This document shows positions 61,201-64,000 of a stretch of DNA of 64,000 nt, piece by piece. The position numbers were made by a program, and so were the translations under genes. The DNA is taken from positions 1 to 64,000 of the forward strand of contig CAZIDP010000016.1 in the NCBI GenBank assembly GCA_964537975.1, given 5' to 3'. The stretch's first letter is position 1, and every line of letters begins with the position of its first letter. Source of the stretch: SCBR16-9 sp964537975. Its GTDB lineage: Bacteria > Hydrogenedentota > Hydrogenedentia > Hydrogenedentales > SCBR16-9. Below the pieces are notes generated by a model, which did not search any database, had not been told where the DNA came from, and saw nothing but the letters and a program-made list of their open reading frames with translations.

Positions 61201-61496
61201 CCTGATACCCTCCGATTGTTCTGCGTGTTACCCCGCAGTGCTGCTCAGCAACGAACTAGCTGCTCGCCAGACTTTAAAATAATCCGGCAGTAATATAACA
61301 ATACATGAATTTCTTATGTAAGGTAAAACTACCATAAAGCAGCTTTGCTACTGAGACCAGCAATTGCATTTCATTTACGAATTGTGCTGAAATTCCTGTC
61401 AGGTGCTTCAATCATTATCATTATGGTTATTGGGGGAGCATTAACAAATCACAACAGCAACTCACCACTGCTAGAAAATAAGTAAGGGAACATGTC

Positions 61497-63788
61497 ATGA
61501 AAAAAATCATGATATTGCTGATGATCGTCTTTGCCGGCTCCATCGCTTCGGCAAGAGAATTTCACGTGGCACCAGAGGGAAATGATAACGCGCCCGGTAC
61601 CAGCGCGCAACCTCTCAAAACAATTGGTGCGGCAGCAACTTTAGCGCAACCAGGAGATATGATTACGGTACACGCTGGAGTATATCGTGAGAGGGTCTCC
61701 CCACCACGAGGTGGCACTTCCGATAACAACAGAATTGTCTATCAGGCAGCGCCTGGCAACGAAGTCATTATCAAAGGTTCAGAAATCGTTACAGGCTGGA
61801 CACATGTTCAGAACGACACCTGGAAAATCTCCCTGCCCAAAGAGAACTTTGGCGATTTCAATCCCTACGATGATGTCATTGACGGAGACTGGTTTAACCC
61901 ACTGGGTCGCGTGCATCACACCGGAGCGGTCTACCTTCGGGGGCACTGGCTTACGGAAGCAACCAGTCTGGATGAAGTATTGGCACCCATTCGGGATACA
62001 CCAATATGGTCGGACCAGCCCCCGGCATCTTATCTCCTGAATGTTGCCTGGTATATGCTCAATGATATTATAATAAATGGCACACAGATTCCGGCAGCTT
62101 CATTTGATGACCAACACGGAATACAGACCACCAATTCATCAGAAGGCGGAGAATGCATCGGCTGGATAGTCGATGGCGATTGGGTGCGTTATCAGGACAT
62201 AGACTTTAGAGAGGGCACTGACCAGATTCATTTTCGTGCAGCATCGGCCACTGAAGGTGGCATCATCGAAATACGAAAAGACAATCCGACGGGAGAACTC
62301 CTCGGCTCCTGTGAAGTAAAAAACACCGGTGACTGGCAATCCTGGTCTACATTCAGCACAGATGTAGACACCATCACTGGTATCCAGTCAATCTGCCTCG
62401 TGTTCAGGCAACCCAAAAACACAACCATAAAACAAGTACCGGCACCTGTAGCAAACCCTGAATTGTGGTTTGCTCAAGTAGACGAAGAAGAAACTACGAT
62501 TTGGGCCCAATTCAAAACGATAAGCCCCAATGATGAAGAAGTGGAAATAAATGTCCGGCAGACCGTTTTTTATCCGGAACAGACCGGCATCAATTACATC
62601 ACCGTACGTGGCTTCACCATGCGACATGCAGCTACACCCTGGGCACCACCAACTGCAGAACAAATCGGACTGTTGGGTACCAACTGGAGCAAGGGCTGGA
62701 TCATTGAAGACAATGACATACAGTATTCAACTTGTGTTGGCATTACCCTGGGCAAGTATGGCGATGAATGGGATAATACATCACAAAACAGCGCGGAAGG
62801 GTATGTAGAAACGATAAACCGTGCATTGGAAAATGGTTGGGACAAAGATACTATCGGACACCATGTCGTTAGAAATAACCATATCGCACATTGTGAACAG
62901 GCCGGAATTGTCGGGAGCCTGGGAGCGATTTTCAGCACCATAACCAACAATGTGATACACGACATCCATGTTCGCAGGCTGTTTTCTGGCGCGGAAATGG
63001 CGGCCATAAAATTGCATGCACCGATAGATACCGAGATTAGCAATAACCATATATATAATGCCGCCCGTGGTATCTGGCTCGACTGGATGGCACAAGGTTC
63101 ACGGGTAACACGGAATTTGCTGCACGATAATGGGCCACTTGAAGACCTTTTCATGGAAGTAAATCACGGCCCGTATATGATTGATAACAACCTGTTCTTG
63201 TCTGCTACTTCCCTGTATGACTGGTCACAGGGGGGTGCTTATGCACACAACCTCTTCGCGGGACGTGTTCTATTAAGGCCTGAGTTAAGTCGTGAAACGC
63301 CCTATCATCTGCCACATTCCACTGCGCTTGCCGGATTAAAGAATATAGCTGGTGGTGACAACCGTTTCTATAACAATATATTTGTCGGGACTAATGGACT
63401 GACTACCTATGACGATGCAGCTTTTCCTGTTCATATGTCAGGAAACCTGTTTCTTAATGGAGCCACCCCATCCATACACGAAGCAGAACCTGCAGTAAAA
63501 CCAGATTTCAATCCAGAATTACAACTGATACAGGACCATAACCAATACTATCTGGAAATGATCTTTGACGCTGATTTTACAGAAGTAAATACCTTGCCAG
63601 TTACAACTGAAATGCTCGGTCATGCAATCGTACCAGGTCTCCCATATAAAAATGTGGATGGCACAGACCTGATTATCGATACAGATTATTTTGGCAAGAC
63701 CAGAAATATGTCCAATCCGACCGTAGGCCCTTTTGAACATCCCGGACATGATCGTGTTCGCCTGGAAGTCAGGAACAATGACAGGTAA
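61497..63788 (+). CDS. Exported right-handed beta-helix protein with inserted CBM6 domain
   Basis: 763 residues; AAGGGAAC before the ATG. Signal peptide MILLMIVFAGSIASA/R, then the DUF1565-type start FHVAPEGNDNAPGTSAQPLK and beta-helix rungs (VIIKGSEIVTGW, GWIIEDNDIQYSTCVGI, HHVVRNNHIAHCEQAGIVG, TEISNNHIYNAARGIW). A CBM6 module is inserted at about 200-310 (GWIVDGDWVRYQDIDF...WSTFSTDV), which binds sugar chain ends. Beta-helix proteins of this kind are often polysaccharide lyases or alpha-arabinofuranosidase/rhamnogalacturonase relatives; catalytic residues cannot be assigned. The 296-base region upstream shows no gene. Confidence 0.85.
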   Translation: MKKIMILLMIVFAGSIASAREFHVAPEGNDNAPGTSAQPLKTIGAAATLAQPGDMITVHAGVYRERVSPPRGGTSDNNRIVYQAAPGNEVIIKGSEIVTGWTHVQNDTWKISLPKENFGDFNPYDDVIDGDWFNPLGRVHHTGAVYLRGHWLTEATSLDEVLAPIRDTPIWSDQPPASYLLNVAWYMLNDIIINGTQIPAASFDDQHGIQTTNSSEGGECIGWIVDGDWVRYQDIDFREGTDQIHFRAASATEGGIIEIRKDNPTGELLGSCEVKNTGDWQSWSTFSTDVDTITGIQSICLVFRQPKNTTIKQVPAPVANPELWFAQVDEEETTIWAQFKTISPNDEEVEINVRQTVFYPEQTGINYITVRGFTMRHAATPWAPPTAEQIGLLGTNWSKGWIIEDNDIQYSTCVGITLGKYGDEWDNTSQNSAEGYVETINRALENGWDKDTIGHHVVRNNHIAHCEQAGIVGSLGAIFSTITNNVIHDIHVRRLFSGAEMAAIKLHAPIDTEISNNHIYNAARGIWLDWMAQGSRVTRNLLHDNGPLEDLFMEVNHGPYMIDNNLFLSATSLYDWSQGGAYAHNLFAGRVLLRPELSRETPYHLPHSTALAGLKNIAGGDNRFYNNIFVGTNGLTTYDDAAFPVHMSGNLFLNGATPSIHEAEPAVKPDFNPELQLIQDHNQYYLEMIFDADFTEVNTLPVTTEMLGHAIVPGLPYKNVDGTDLIIDTDYFGKTRNMSNPTVGPFEHPGHDRVRLEVRNNDR

Positions 63789-63869
63789 TAACAGGATTCA
63801 GCACAAACAAACTCGCTTCAGTTACGTACTGCTTTACCCGATATGCATTCTGATAACAGGAGGTGCTGG

Positions 63870-64000
63870 ATGATCATTTTCGATCTGCTCTTTTCTGTTA
63901 TCATGCCGGTTTTCGCGATAATTGGCGTTGGCGTTCTGGTTGATCGGACACTGAAAGTTGACTTGCCCACTTTGGCGCGACTTAATTTCTGGGTGTTTGT
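63870..64000 (+). CDS. AEC (auxin efflux carrier)-family transporter, partial
   Basis: Only the first 43 residues are present: the ATG at 63870 follows AGGAGG, and the sequence MIIFDLLFSVIMPVFAIIGV then GVLVDRTLKVDLPTLARLNF matches the first helix and loop of AEC transporters (IMPVFAIIGVG). The gene continues beyond the right edge. Substrate unknown; members export malate or similar organic acids. Confidence 0.8.
   Translation, partial: MIIFDLLFSVIMPVFAIIGVGVLVDRTLKVDLPTLARLNFWVF

Noticed and set aside
61201..61496. Possible gene or promoter in the divergent gap between the GH106-like and beta-helix genes
   Set aside because: No open frame with a ribosome site and no convincing -35/-10 pair was found.

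Overview
The window looks like a chromosomal segment of a Gram-negative, polysaccharide-degrading bacterium of the PVC/Hydrogenedentota type. The lineage is an inference from content, because no marker gene was compared. Supporting signs are two Tat-exported arylsulfatases, several secreted glycosidase-like or beta-helix proteins, a Gly-Glu repeat linker before a Cys-containing C-terminal anchor, a dockerin-like 'SELL...LYN...EDGFAPG' tail, several uroporphyrinogen-decarboxylase (UroD)-family methyltransferases, and a fliW-csrA pair. I saw no tRNA, CRISPR array, insertion sequence or prophage. RNase P RNA is the only stable RNA gene recognised.

Layout. 1-3.0 kb: the end of a secreted repeat-type protein, a tiny signal-peptide ORF and a sulfatase with its own terminator. 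3.2-7.5 kb: a 1423-residue exported protein with FG-GAP-like repeats and a clan CD cysteine-peptidase domain. 7.7-10.9 kb: a three-gene MacAB/Lol-type ABC exporter. 10.9-11.3 kb: rnpB. 11.5-14.4 kb: two exported proteins of unknown function, the first with an apparent frameshift in its signal-peptide region. 14.6-16.7 kb: a peroxiredoxin-like protein and a stand-alone UroD-family methyltransferase. 16.8-19.8 kb: an operon of a Gfo/Idh/MocA oxidoreductase, aroB and a TPR protein. 20.1-26.2 kb: a zinc locus, znuACB divergent from a Zn/Cd P-type ATPase that is coupled to a flavoprotein, with palindromic operator candidates between. 26.4-30.0 kb: a secreted FAD oxidoreductase with a golvesin-like tail, and a GH43 enzyme.

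30.1-35.7 kb: the most interesting block, five co-directional genes encoding three divergent UroD-family proteins (one fused to a thioredoxin-like domain), a corrinoid protein and a G3E GTPase. It looks like a corrinoid-dependent methyl-transfer system of unknown substrate. 35.9-38.4 kb: a secreted F5/8C-glycosidase-dockerin-like protein. 38.4-46.9 kb: a tightly overlapping cluster fliW-csrA-hypothetical-three glycosyltransferases, probably for flagellin or other surface glycosylation. 47-51 kb: a trans-sulfuration-type PLP enzyme, a second sulfatase, a fuculose-phosphate-type aldolase and ilvE. 52.2-55.8 kb: a ribose-type ABC importer. 56-58.9 kb: a CBS-pair protein, a DUF5131 gene broken by an in-frame stop, a Nudix hydrolase and a YhhN protein. 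59-63.8 kb: a GH106-like protein and a beta-helix/CBM6 protein. The right edge cuts an AEC-family transporter.

Taken together, the secreted sulfatases, glycosidases, beta-helix protein, aldolase and sugar importer fit breakdown of sulfated or branched glycans and uptake of the resulting sugars. The corrinoid block could process methyl groups, possibly from methylated sugars or other methylated compounds. That link is inference only.
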